A stretch of 15,228 bases of DNA from an uncultured Thermoleophilia bacterium (GCA_903912585.1 CAIWHY010000298.1:1-15228), one strand, 5' to 3'; positions 7,584 through 13,418 are shown, counted from the stretch's first letter. The notes: generated by a model not told the origin, from the sequence alone. Translations and numbers: made by a program.

Positions 7584-7883
7584 TCACTCGGGCAGTCTAC
7601 CCAGATGGGTCTCGGGATCACGAGACGCGTGGAGCAGTGCGACGACGATGACGCCGTCGCCCTCGACGCGGAAGTACAGGCAGTACGGAAACCGCTCGAT
7701 CAGGTAGCGCCGTGCTTCACGGTGAACCACTGGACACGCCTCAGGGAATCTGAGGACGTTGTCGACGGCCCTCTCGACAGCTAACGCGAAAGCATCACCG
7801 AGACCCCGCTGCTCGGCCTCGTACCAGCGAACCGCGGCGCGGACGTCCGCGAGAGCCGCCGGCAGAAACCAGACCCTGGTCAC
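7584..7883 (-). CDS. ParE/RelE family toxin
   Basis: A 99-residue toxin of the ParE/RelE superfamily. The GTG at 7881-7883 overlaps the antitoxin stop (GTGA), which fixes the start; the longer open frame would run into the antitoxin gene. Pattern: FLPAALADVRAAVRWYE for the first helix pair, GLGDAFALAVERAVDNV, then FPEACPVVH, RRYLIERFPYCLYFRV and the C-terminal strand VVALLHASRDPETH. This is the ParE-like version that pairs with PF09720 antitoxins. ParE proteins poison gyrase and RelE proteins cut ribosome-bound mRNA; the target here cannot be decided. It is the second gene of a two-gene operon, at the edge of the toxin-antitoxin cluster next to rmuC. Confidence 0.9.
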   Translation of the reverse strand: MTRVWFLPAALADVRAAVRWYEAEQRGLGDAFALAVERAVDNVLRFPEACPVVHREARRYLIERFPYCLYFRVEGDGVIVVALLHASRDPETHLGRLPE

Positions 7884-8101
7884 TCCACGTGGGCTCTGAG
7901 CCGACGCCTGACTTCGTCCCACGGCACGAGCGCCACGTCGCCGCGGTCGAGCTCGTCGAGCCGGCGATCCAACTCGTCCTTCTGGTGAGGCGTGAGACGC
8001 ACGGCCTCAGGAGTCGCCCTGAGGCTCTCCCACAACTCGTCGATGAGGCGGAGTCGCTCGTCCGGCGTGAGCTTTGCGATGTCGATGGCGGGAGCACCCA
8101 T
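7880..8101 (-). CDS. Addiction module antitoxin (PF09720 type)
   Basis: A 73-residue protein with the putative addiction module component pattern (PF09720/TIGR02574): LTPDERLRLIDELWESL at 11-27, then LTPHQKDELDRRLDEL, and VPWDEVRRRLR near the C-terminus. Members wrap their partner ParE-like toxin and block it. The ATG at 8101 has no Shine-Dalgarno, but a strong promoter ends 6 bases before it, so the message is probably leaderless. Its stop overlaps the toxin start, giving the usual antitoxin-first order. Confidence 0.88.
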   Translation of the reverse strand: MGAPAIDIAKLTPDERLRLIDELWESLRATPEAVRLTPHQKDELDRRLDELDRGDVALVPWDEVRRRLRAHVE

Positions 8102-8107
8102 GGCTCG

Positions 8108-8136
8108 ATACTAGGGGTTGGCTCTCGCGCGGGCAA
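8108..8136 (-). promoter_or_regulatory. Promoter of the ParE-type module (leaderless)
   Basis: On the - strand TTGCCC (8131-8136) and TAGTAT (8108-8113) are separated by exactly 17 bases. Six bases follow before the ATG at 8101, so transcription would begin at or next to the start codon. The same geometry is seen at the AbiEi promoter. Confidence 0.65.
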
Positions 8137-8211
8137 CAGCTCTGGACGCCGCGGAGGGTCACAGTGCGATACGGGCGCACGAAGAAGACGCCCTCGCACG
8201 CGGCAGCCTGG

Positions 8212-8550
8212 TCAGGCTCCCAGGATCTCGTTCAAGCCCTCGATCACCTGGGTGATTTCCTCCGGCGAGACGGCCCCGAGCTCGCGGCCGATGCGTTGCA
8301 CCGACAGCGTGCGGATCTGGCTGATGTTGATCCACGCCGGCTTGGGGAGTTGCGCGGGACCCACCTCCAGAGTGAGTGGGAAGCCGGCTCGCGGAGGCTG
8401 AGTCGTGAGCGCGACCGCGATCACGGTGCCCGAGCGCTCGTTGAACACGTCGGCGCTCAGGATGAGGACGGGCCGCCGGCCCGACTGCTCGTGCCCGCGA
8501 GTCGGGCTCAAGTCGGCCCAGTGGACGGCGCCCCTCAGTATTCGGGCCAC
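8212..8550 (-). CDS. MazF/PemK family endoribonuclease toxin
   Basis: A 112-residue MazF-type toxin. The GTG at 8548-8550 is preferred; it lies inside the end of the antitoxin gene, and the MazF fold begins directly after it with GAVHWADLSPTRGHEQSGRRPVLILS. That block contains the loop and the Arg/Thr-Ser region used for mRNA cleavage at short motifs. Further family marks are VIAVALTTQPPRAGFPLTLE, then INISQIRTLSVQRIG and the terminal helix EEITQVIEGLNEILGA. A longer open frame extends upstream through the antitoxin but is a shadow there. The cut site is unknown. Together with the ribbon-helix-helix gene it forms a complete type II module, overlapping by 16 bases. Confidence 0.92.
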   Translation of the reverse strand: MARILRGAVHWADLSPTRGHEQSGRRPVLILSADVFNERSGTVIAVALTTQPPRAGFPLTLEVGPAQLPKPAWINISQIRTLSVQRIGRELGAVSPEEITQVIEGLNEILGA

Positions 8551-8798
8551 TCGGCCAGCTCCCCACCCATGCCCTCCTCGGCGACAGCTTGCTCGAGGCT
8601 TGGGTCGAGCTTCGCGCACTCCTGCGCCAGGCGATTGCGAGCCAGCCGCGAGAGCTTCTCGTCCAGGGCTTCCTGGATGGCCTGGCTGCGGTTTGGGAAG
8701 CGGTGTTCGGACACCAGCCTGTCGATGGCGCCGAGCGTCCCTTCGTCGATCGTGATGGCGATCTTCGCGCGACTGCGAAAGCGCGATCTCTCCGCCAT
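8535..8798 (-). CDS. Ribbon-helix-helix antitoxin of MazF
   Basis: An 87-residue antitoxin. Residues 10-50 have the ribbon-helix-helix (MetJ/Arc) pattern: the strand AKIAITIDEGTL, helix AIDRLVSEH, then the turn FPNRSQAIQEALDEKL. The dimer should bind the operator of this operon, while the acidic, less ordered C-terminal part (EQAVAEEGMGGELAEWPEY) should occupy the MazF groove. The start is the ATG at 8796-8798; no strong ribosome site precedes it. The gene overlaps the toxin, and a possible TAGGCT -10 box lies about 30 bases upstream. Confidence 0.87.
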   Translation of the reverse strand: MAERSRFRSRAKIAITIDEGTLGAIDRLVSEHRFPNRSQAIQEALDEKLSRLARNRLAQECAKLDPSLEQAVAEEGMGGELAEWPEY

Positions 8799-8829
8799 CG
8801 TGTTCGTCGGCCCGGTCCATGCGACCCGG

Positions 8830-8835
8830 AGCCTA
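8830..8835 (-). promoter_or_regulatory. Possible -10 box of the MazF module
   Basis: TAGGCT on the - strand, 31 bases before the antitoxin ATG, is identical to the hexamer ahead of rmuC. No -35 is seen, and the call rests on the hexamer and its position. Confidence 0.3.
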
Positions 8836-8887
8836 GCCGGAGTCGCCGCACCGCACGAGGATGACCATCGGGCCGCAGAGGTGACGT

Positions 8888-9544
8888 TCAGGCGTCGCCC
8901 GTCTCCAGTTCCTTCACCAGCGAATCCAGCTCGTCAACGAGGTACTTCGGCGCCTCCGCCTCGCGAAAGGCGCCCACGAGAGCCCGGTGGTAGCTGAGCT
9001 CCTGCTGCTTGGTCGCGTTGAACCGCTTCCAGACCTCGTCGCCGTAGCAACGGTGATCGAGGACGATGGCTCGCGTGTTGTGGAGCTTGTCGGCCAGCGC
9101 GATCCGGCAGAGCGGATACTTCTCTGCGCTGATCTGCTTCACGTAGGCGGCCTTGCGCACGGGCCACTCCGCCTTGGGACCTCCCGTGTAGTCCGGCGTC
9201 GTGTCCGTGCAGGCCACGACAAGGTCCCTGACCTGGGGGCCGAAGCGCCGCGCGAGGTCCGACCTCGTCACTTCCTTGGGATGGTCCTCGAGCGTGTCGT
9301 GGAGCAGTGCGGCGATGGCCTCGTCCTCGTCACCGCCGTGCTCTAGCACCAGGGCACAGACGCTGAGCAGGTGGGCGATGTAGGGGATGCCGGCGTCCGC
9401 TTCTGCGCCTGGGTCCGCGTGCGGATCCGCGTCTTTGTCTGCGCCCTTCCGGAACTGGCCGTCATGGACCCGGACGGCGCACGTCAGTGCGTCCACGAAC
9501 TTGAGCCCCAGCTGCGGCGGCGTCATTTTGCGTTCCTCACTCAT
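8888..9544 (-). CDS. HD-domain protein, RelA/SpoT-type alarmone hydrolase-like
   Basis: A 218-residue protein matching the hydrolase half of RelA/SpoT and small alarmone hydrolases (Mesh1). The metal-binding residues can be read: His58 in PYIAHLL, His82-Asp83 in ALLHDTLED with Glu86-Asp87, and Asp152 in ALADKLHNTRAI. FGPQVRDLVVACTD is the family helix after the HD motif. No synthetase domain is present. The expected reaction is hydrolysis of the 3' pyrophosphate of (p)ppGpp or a related nucleotide. Residues 34-52, an Asp/Ala-rich repeat (ADKDADPHADPGAEADAG), interrupt the usual short link between RKG and IPYIAH. AAGGAG just upstream and an ATGA-type overlap of 8 bases tie it to the 88-aa gene. 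The substrate is inferred, not shown. Confidence 0.85.
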   Translation of the reverse strand: MSEERKMTPPQLGLKFVDALTCAVRVHDGQFRKGADKDADPHADPGAEADAGIPYIAHLLSVCALVLEHGGDEDEAIAALLHDTLEDHPKEVTRSDLARRFGPQVRDLVVACTDTTPDYTGGPKAEWPVRKAAYVKQISAEKYPLCRIALADKLHNTRAIVLDHRCYGDEVWKRFNATKQQELSYHRALVGAFREAEAPKYLVDELDSLVKELETGDA

Positions 9545-9803
9545 CTGTCTCCTTTGCTTGTGCGGGTAGCGTCCCAGCCGCGAGCCGCGCCTCGTAGGTC
9601 TGCGCCTCGTCGTAGTAGGTGATGACCGTCGCGTAGAACCTGCCCTCCCGCCTGCGAGCTCGGACCTGGCGCACGAGGTCCTCGAAGAGCCTCTCCTCGA
9701 CACGGTCCCGGACGATGTACTCGTAGGGCCGCTCGGGCATCGTCCTGGCGAACGTCCAGAGCTGTTCGTCGACGAAGCCCCGCAGCTTGGGCGGATAGGT
9801 CAC
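9537..9803 (-). CDS. Unknown 88-residue protein coupled to the HD hydrolase
   Basis: I do not assign this to a named family. From the GTG at 9801-9803 it reads 88 residues: KLRGFVDEQLWTFARTMPER, then PYEYIVRDRVEERLFEDLVRQVRARRREG, then YATVITYYDEAQTYEARL. The FA(x)TMP(x)xPxEYxVR core looks like a conserved short domain found in other small bacterial and phage proteins, recalled from pattern only. It carries no membrane segment. Its last codons contain the ribosome site of the HD gene and overlap it by 8 bases, so the two are translated together. The start is uncertain: coding-like sequence continues upstream in another frame (9830-9918), so the gene may have lost its N-terminus through a frameshift. 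Confidence 0.6.
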   Translation of the reverse strand: MTYPPKLRGFVDEQLWTFARTMPERPYEYIVRDRVEERLFEDLVRQVRARRREGRFYATVITYYDEAQTYEARLAAGTLPAQAKETDE

Positions 9804-9829
9804 GGGGTCGTCCGTCGGGAGTCGCGCCG

Positions 9830-9918
9830 TCCGTGCGCGCCCACGTGAGCTTCTTCGAGTGGCCGCCGTCCGGCGCCCGCAGCGGCACGCCGAGGTGCAG
9901 CAGGATCGGGGGACATCC
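9830..9918 (-). pseudogene. Possible frameshifted remnant ahead of the 88-aa gene
   Basis: Right after a TGA at 9919-9921 the - strand is open in a frame one base off that of the 88-aa gene. It reads ILLHLGVPLRAPDGGHSKK, then LTWARTDGA, with nearly every third codon position G or C, as in the real genes here. Near 9830 the coding signal seems to switch frame into the 88-aa gene. This may be its original N-terminal part broken by an indel, a fragment of another gene, or a sequencing error. Confidence 0.35.
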
Positions 9919-9966
9919 TCAGAGTAGCAGGTGGCCCGGACGGGATCGGTCCGGGTCGCTCGGAGG

Positions 9967-10275
9967 TCAGGGCAGCGAGTCTCGCGCAGCTCCTGCATGC
10001 AACTGGAGCCCCAATGCGTCGACCACGCGGAGGATCGTGTCGAAGTCAGGGCTGCGCGCACCGGAGAGCGCCTTGTAGAGACTCTCGCGCGACAGGCCGG
10101 CATCACGCGCCACCTGGGTCATCCCCTTGGCGCGGGCGATATCGCCCAAGGCCTTGGCGATGAATGCGGCGTCACCTTGCGACTCTTCGAGGCAAGCCTC
10201 CAGGTAGGCGGCCATCTCCTCCGCCGTGCGGAGGTGGTCGGCGACGTCGTAGCTGGTGGTGACGGTCCTGCTCAC
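9967..10275 (-). CDS. HI1420-type addiction module antidote / HTH regulator
   Basis: A 102-residue protein matching the HI1420-type putative addiction module antidote family (TIGR02684). Marks in order are YDVADHLRTAEEMAAYLEACLEE near residues 9-32, the block AKALGDIARAKGMTQVARDAG, and the helix-turn-helix SRESLYKALSGARSPDFDTIL with the closing VVDALGLQL. The protein should dimerise and repress its own promoter. Normally it is the second gene after a RelE-like toxin (HI1419 type). Here nothing of that kind lies upstream; a 150-base gap leads to the AbiEii gene. Start: GTG at 10273-10275 with GAGGGAGAG upstream. It heads a likely operon with the 88-aa and HD genes, though 163 bases separate it from the first of these. 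Confidence 0.88.
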   Translation of the reverse strand: MSRTVTTSYDVADHLRTAEEMAAYLEACLEESQGDAAFIAKALGDIARAKGMTQVARDAGLSRESLYKALSGARSPDFDTILRVVDALGLQLHAGAARDSLP

Positions 10276-10316
10276 CGACGACTCTCCCTCAAGCTTGCGG
10301 AGTTCAGTGCACAGGC

Positions 10317-10345
10317 ACTGTAGCCAGTAGGCTACACCTCGTCAA
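10317..10345 (-). promoter_or_regulatory. Promoter of the HTH regulator operon
   Basis: On the - strand TTGACG (10340-10345) and TACAGT (10317-10322) are 17 bases apart. Transcription would start near 10310 and give a leader of about 35 bases containing the GAGGGAGAG ribosome site. The spacer and the -10 are covered by a perfect inverted repeat, so a bound regulator would block polymerase. Confidence 0.65.
10319..10336. promoter_or_regulatory. Operator: inverted repeat TGTAGCC-AGTA-GGCTACA
   Basis: A perfect 7-bp inverted repeat with a 4-base spacer lies between and over the -35/-10 boxes of the HTH regulator gene. Position and symmetry fit an autoregulatory site for the dimeric HTH protein encoded immediately downstream. 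Binding is inferred. Confidence 0.6.
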
Positions 10346-10368
10346 GCCGGCGCCGATCGGCGCCGGCT
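10345..10368. repeat. 24-bp perfect palindrome
   Basis: The half-site AGCCGGCGCCGA is followed directly by its own reverse complement, with GATC at the centre and no spacer. It lies between the AbiEii stop (10426-10428) and the regulator promoter, touching its -35 box. It could form a strong hairpin, but there is no loop and no T-run as in a standard intrinsic terminator. It may be a Rho-type pause, a protein site or a terminator for the AbiE operon. Confidence 0.7.
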
Positions 10369-10425
10369 GTTGGTTGGCGACGAGAAACGCCGGATGTATC
10401 GGAGTTCGCCAAACGAAGTGGGTGA

Positions 10426-11352
10426 CTACCCTCCCGCCGGGTCCCGCCAAGGGCCACCCGGCGGCCAATCCTTGGCAAATCTGGCGCCGCCTGCCAGTGC
10501 ATCCCAAAGCTCGAGCAGGAACGCACGGAGGCGCTCGACGGCAACGGCCAGATCGACAGCTTCGAGCCGGTTCCGGCGCAAGAAGCCGGCCCACCGCTGA
10601 AGCATGACCTGATCGGCAGCGAATGCAGGCGTGAGCGGCGCGGGGAGCTCAGCGCCTATCGGCCGCCCGCGCCGCTCGAACGTCAGTCGCACGGCCTCGG
10701 CAAGGCTCTCGCCGCCGAACGCCAGCCTGGCCGCCAGCGCCTGCAGGTCGTAGAGGTCCTTCATGCGGCTGTTCAGCATGCCGTGCTGCGCCATGGCGTG
10801 AAGCTTCTCCGCCACAACGACCTCCGCCGGATAGGCGCGCAGGCGCGGCGCCGGAAAGTCGAGCAGAGTGGGCATCGTGATCTCCGTGCCCCATGCCGCC
10901 AGCGCATCCCCGAAACCAATGTCGAGCTGCACGGTGTACCTCGCAGCACCGAGTCTTGCCGCAAGCCGGACTCGCTTGCCCTGGTAGGTCCGCCCTTGTC
11001 GGATGTCAGCCACGACGATGCTGGCCGGATCGAAGGTCATGCCGTCGTCGAGCACAGAGACTCGACACACGTCGGCGAACACCGCGTTCAGCCCCTCCGC
11101 CGAGTCTTCGCCAAAGCCCAGCAGGTCGATGTCGCGCGTAGCGCGATGCGGATCCTCCTCCCATACGGCAAACAGCGTCGCCCCCTTGAGCATGAACGAC
11201 GAGGCATGCGGCGAGACTGCCAGTCGGTAGAGAAAACGCTCCAGGGCATAGCGCAGGAAGGTGTCGTTGGGCTCCGCGCCCGTCGCGTGGCTTCGAGCGA
11301 GCAGCCGATGATGCACGGACGCCGCGAGGTTCGTGATCTCGCGCCGGCTCAC
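10426..11352 (-). CDS. AbiEii-type nucleotidyltransferase toxin
   Basis: A 308-residue protein of the AbiEii family (PF08843, formerly DUF1814). The GTG at 11350-11352 overlaps the AbiEi stop (GTGA), which sets the start. Nucleotidyltransferase marks: FMLKGATLFAVW near 53-64, then RATRDIDLLGFG at 70-81 with the metal-binding Asp74 and Asp76, a third acidic site in VQLDIGFGDA (Asp144), and VVVAEKLHAMAQHG with SRMKDLYDLQAL near 178-205. AbiEii toxins transfer nucleotides to targets, including tRNA acceptor ends, and stop growth during phage infection. All catalytic blocks are intact. It forms the second gene of a type IV-like module with AbiEi; the terminal Gly/Pro-rich tail is not conserved in the family. 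Confidence 0.92.
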   Translation of the reverse strand: MSRREITNLAASVHHRLLARSHATGAEPNDTFLRYALERFLYRLAVSPHASSFMLKGATLFAVWEEDPHRATRDIDLLGFGEDSAEGLNAVFADVCRVSVLDDGMTFDPASIVVADIRQGRTYQGKRVRLAARLGAARYTVQLDIGFGDALAAWGTEITMPTLLDFPAPRLRAYPAEVVVAEKLHAMAQHGMLNSRMKDLYDLQALAARLAFGGESLAEAVRLTFERRGRPIGAELPAPLTPAFAADQVMLQRWAGFLRRNRLEAVDLAVAVERLRAFLLELWDALAGGARFAKDWPPGGPWRDPAGG

Positions 11353-11957
11353 GCGAGCGCCTCGATGTAGGGCCGAATGACCGACCCGATGCGGCATGCC
11401 CGCGCCAGCTCCCACAGCTCGCCGGGTGAGCTCTTGCGCTGCTGCAGACAGTCGCGTAGCGCCTCGATGGTGACGTCCATGCCAACGAGATTGCGATAGC
11501 GGAAGCAGTCGATGACCGTCTTGGCCGCTGAGTAGACGCGCACCTGCGTGCCCTCCATCTCGTGCGCCTCTATGCCCAGGGCAAGGGCGGCACCAGAGAA
11601 GCGCATGATACGCACCTGGACAGCAGGATCCCGCGGAGCCGCGGCGCGACGGTCGAGCGCCATCCACACTTCGAACGGCAGCTGAGTCGTGAGTTCGTGG
11701 AACGACAGGGCACTAAGGAGACAAACGACGCCATTGGGCACCACCATCGCGGCAAGGACCAGTCCGTGGTGCTCAGTCACCATGGCCTCTGCGGCGCGAT
11801 AGAGGCCTCGCCCCACGCGCTCAAGCTCGCCTCGCCGTACCAGACGGTACACTGTCTCGGGGTGCACGCCGTGGTCGCGGGCGTCGGCGAGGCGAAAGGC
11901 GCCCATCTCGGTGCTGAGGCGGAGCAGACGATCGGCGTCGGTGTCAGGGTAGTCCAT
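11349..11957 (-). CDS. AbiEi-type antitoxin / transcriptional regulator
   Basis: A 202-residue AbiEi protein. Residues 7-55 form the N-terminal winged helix: FRLADARDHGVHPETVYRLV, then RRGELERVGRGLYR, the typical AbiEi_4 pattern. The rest is the C-terminal antitoxin domain, with LSALSFHELTTQLPFEVWMA, then VRVYSAAKTVIDCFRYRNLVG and the helical end. AbiEi binds inverted repeats in its own promoter and counters AbiEii without tight protein binding. I use the ATG at 11955-11957: the -10 box ends 6 bases before it, so an upstream TTG at 11975 would lie inside the promoter. No Shine-Dalgarno is present, which fits a leaderless message. The stop overlaps the toxin start. Confidence 0.9.
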   Translation of the reverse strand: MDYPDTDADRLLRLSTEMGAFRLADARDHGVHPETVYRLVRRGELERVGRGLYRAAEAMVTEHHGLVLAAMVVPNGVVCLLSALSFHELTTQLPFEVWMALDRRAAAPRDPAVQVRIMRFSGAALALGIEAHEMEGTQVRVYSAAKTVIDCFRYRNLVGMDVTIEALRDCLQQRKSSPGELWELARACRIGSVIRPYIEALA

Positions 11958-11963
11958 GTGTAG

Positions 11964-11997
11964 AAGTATCGACAATTACGCGTAACTGTCAATACTT
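11964..11997. promoter_or_regulatory. AbiE promoter inside a 34-bp near-perfect palindrome
   Basis: On the - strand TTGACA (11987-11992), a 17-base spacer and ATACTT (11964-11969) form a good promoter ending 6 bases before the AbiEi ATG. The whole span is a palindrome centred at 11980/11981 (TTACG|CGTAA core, then GACA/TGTC and AAGTAT/ATACTT), with only two mismatched pairs. AbiEi of other species binds such repeats, so this is very probably its operator. Confidence 0.75.
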
Positions 11998-12293
11998 TTG
12001 CACAGGCGGCCTGCCTCGTCATCTGAAGCTCCCAGGCAGAAGCAGAGTAGGCGCCGGGAGACGTTGGCGGTCGATCGGCGAGCGCTCGTTCACGGTCCCG
12101 AGCGTACCCGGCCGGATTCAGCTCAGGGAGAATGACGAACGGCTGACCTGGTGGACGCTGGGAGTCCCGTCCGCCGCTTCCTGTAGGGTGACGAACAGGA
12201 GGGCCAGCGTCAGGAACACGGGGAGCATCAGCAGGATGGAACGAAGAGCGCTCGCCGCACCTCACCAGCGCCCCCCGAAAGGAACGTGCTCGC
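11998..12293. other. Intergenic region between AbiE and the unknown + strand gene
   Basis: About 300 bases without a convincing gene. On the - strand an ATG at 12226-12228 opens a 36-codon frame ending at 12118; its first 18 residues are hydrophobic (MLPVFLTLALLFVTLQ...), like a tiny membrane peptide, but no ribosome site is clear. On the + strand TCCTGTAGGGTGAC (12179-12192) nearly repeats the sequence ahead of rmuC and may be a -10 region for the next gene, which would give a leader of about 100 bases. Confidence 0.4.
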
Positions 12294-12908
12294 ATGGATG
12301 ACTCCCGGCAGACGCTCTCCCCACAGGCAGCCGCTTCGGCCTCTGAGCAACCACCCTTCTGGGAGTTCCGTCTCTACGCCCAGGTGCTCATCGACGAGAT
12401 CGCCCTGATCCAGCACGTGCTCGCCGCGCCGACGGCAGTGACCCGCCAGGCGCCGCGCTTCAAGGACACCACCGCGTGGATGAGCGCGCAGCTCGACGCT
12501 CTCGACCGGCTCGTCGAGGCGGCGACGAACTACTTCAACTCCAGTCACGACGATGCCTTCGGCGCGCCCGGCGAGGCGGGCAGCGTGGAGGCCGATATCC
12601 GCTTCGCTCGCCAGATGGCCGCTTACTATCGCCAGGCACTCGAGTGGCGCCACGTGGTGCAGCAGGCGGACCTCGACCCCGTGTACCGGCAGTGCGCCGA
12701 CGAGATGGCCGTCTTCGCCGACGCCGTCCTGCGGCCCCTCGAGGCACACGGGCCGAGCATCCTGCGCCAGTGCGACGCTGCCGTGGCTCTCCCGCCGGGC
12801 TCGCCGATCAGTTTCGACTTCAGCGTGGAGTTCGCGCCGATCGACAACGCCCGCTTCCACGCGGCGACCGTGGCCGCCGGCGAGGCCCTGCGGCACCGGC
12901 GCCGCTAG
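12294..12908 (+). CDS. Unknown 204-residue helical protein
   Basis: I do not recognise a family. The ATG at 12294 is preceded by AAAGGAA about 10 bases upstream. After a polar N-terminus of some 20 residues, the protein reads as long amphipathic helices: WEFRLYAQVLIDEIALIQHVLA, DTTAWMSAQLDALDRLVEAA, ADIRFARQMAAYYRQALEWRHVV and QCADEMAVFADAVLRPLEA, which could form a helical bundle. The last 40 residues (PPGSPISFDFSVEFAPIDNA...) look strand-like. No signal peptide, membrane span or catalytic motif is seen. It is the only + strand gene in the toxin-antitoxin cluster, divergent from AbiE and ending in the same CTAG as the RelE-like gene opposite. Codon use supports that it is real. Confidence 0.7.
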   Translation: MDDSRQTLSPQAAASASEQPPFWEFRLYAQVLIDEIALIQHVLAAPTAVTRQAPRFKDTTAWMSAQLDALDRLVEAATNYFNSSHDDAFGAPGEAGSVEADIRFARQMAAYYRQALEWRHVVQQADLDPVYRQCADEMAVFADAVLRPLEAHGPSILRQCDAAVALPPGSPISFDFSVEFAPIDNARFHAATVAAGEALRHRRR

Positions 12909-13183
12909 CCGAGCCTCCGGTACACCTCGTCGTCGCTTCGCTTGCCGATCGCGACGATGCGCAGCAGGCCATCGCGGACAGCGAAGATCACCCGGTACTC
13001 CCCGACGGTCACGCGAGAATACTCGTAGCCCTTCAGGCGCTCGGCGTCCGGGGGCCGTGGGTCCGCCATCAGCATGATGATCTTGCGCGTGACCTGCCGG
13101 CACTGCTTGGGCGGCAGCGTGTCGAGAAAGCGGACTGACGCCCTCGACAGGCTAAGAGGCAGCACGGTCTTCGGCGGACGCAC
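12905..13183 (-). CDS. RelE family toxin
   Basis: A 92-residue RelE-type toxin, clearly distinct from the ParE-like gene at 7584. Pattern: SRASVRFLDTLPPKQCRQVTRKI, then MLMADPRPPDAERLKG, then RVTVGEYRVIFAVRDGLLRIVAIGKRSDDEVYRRL. The basic and aromatic residues in the YRVIF and GKRSDDEVYR blocks are those used by RelE proteins to cut mRNA in the ribosomal A site. The start is GTG at 13181-13183; a GTG at 13165 would give 86 residues and is about equally good, since neither has a clear ribosome site. Either way it overlaps the antitoxin gene. Its stop lies in the CTAG shared with the convergent + strand gene. Confidence 0.92.
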   Translation of the reverse strand: MRPPKTVLPLSLSRASVRFLDTLPPKQCRQVTRKIIMLMADPRPPDAERLKGYEYSRVTVGEYRVIFAVRDGLLRIVAIGKRSDDEVYRRLG

Positions 13184-13418
13184 CGTCCTGAAGATACTTC
13201 AGCGAGTCCTCGGCACTGAGGAAGCCTTCTGCCTCGGCCGCGAGCGCGGCCTGGCCCCAGAAGGAGTCGTCGGAGCGCTGCAGCAGCTCGTACTCCTCGA
13301 AGGAGAGCAACACGGCCACCGGGCGGCCGTTCTTCTCGATGGCCACGGGCTCCACCGCGACGCGCCCCAGATACTGACCCAGGCGGTTCTTGATCTCGGT
13401 GGCGGATACGGTCTTCAC
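13152..13418 (-). CDS. Phd/YefM family antitoxin
   Basis: An 88-residue Phd/YefM antitoxin. Its N-terminus, KTVSATEIKNRLGQYLGRVA followed by PVAIEKNGRPVAVLLSFEEYELL, is the DNA-binding dimer domain of the family; the C-terminal AAEAEGFLSAEDSLKYL helix should wrap the RelE toxin. I place the start at GTG 13416-13418, with GGGAG 5 bases upstream. An ATG at 13446-13448 is in frame but is part of the -10 box (TATTAT), so it should lie upstream of the transcription start and cannot be used. The longest open frame, starting with TTG at 13475, begins within the -35 box. Phd proteins repress their own operon. Confidence 0.9.
   Translation of the reverse strand: MKTVSATEIKNRLGQYLGRVAVEPVAIEKNGRPVAVLLSFEEYELLQRSDDSFWGQAALAAEAEGFLSAEDSLKYLQDGASAEDRAAS

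Noticed and set aside
8551..8820. N-terminal extension of the MazF gene up to 8820
   Set aside because: The extension lies entirely over the antitoxin in a different frame; MazF homology begins just after the GTG at 8550.
12118..12228. 36-residue hydrophobic peptide on the - strand as a type I toxin
   Set aside because: No clear ribosome site, no antisense RNA promoter and no homology; noted only within the intergenic entry.
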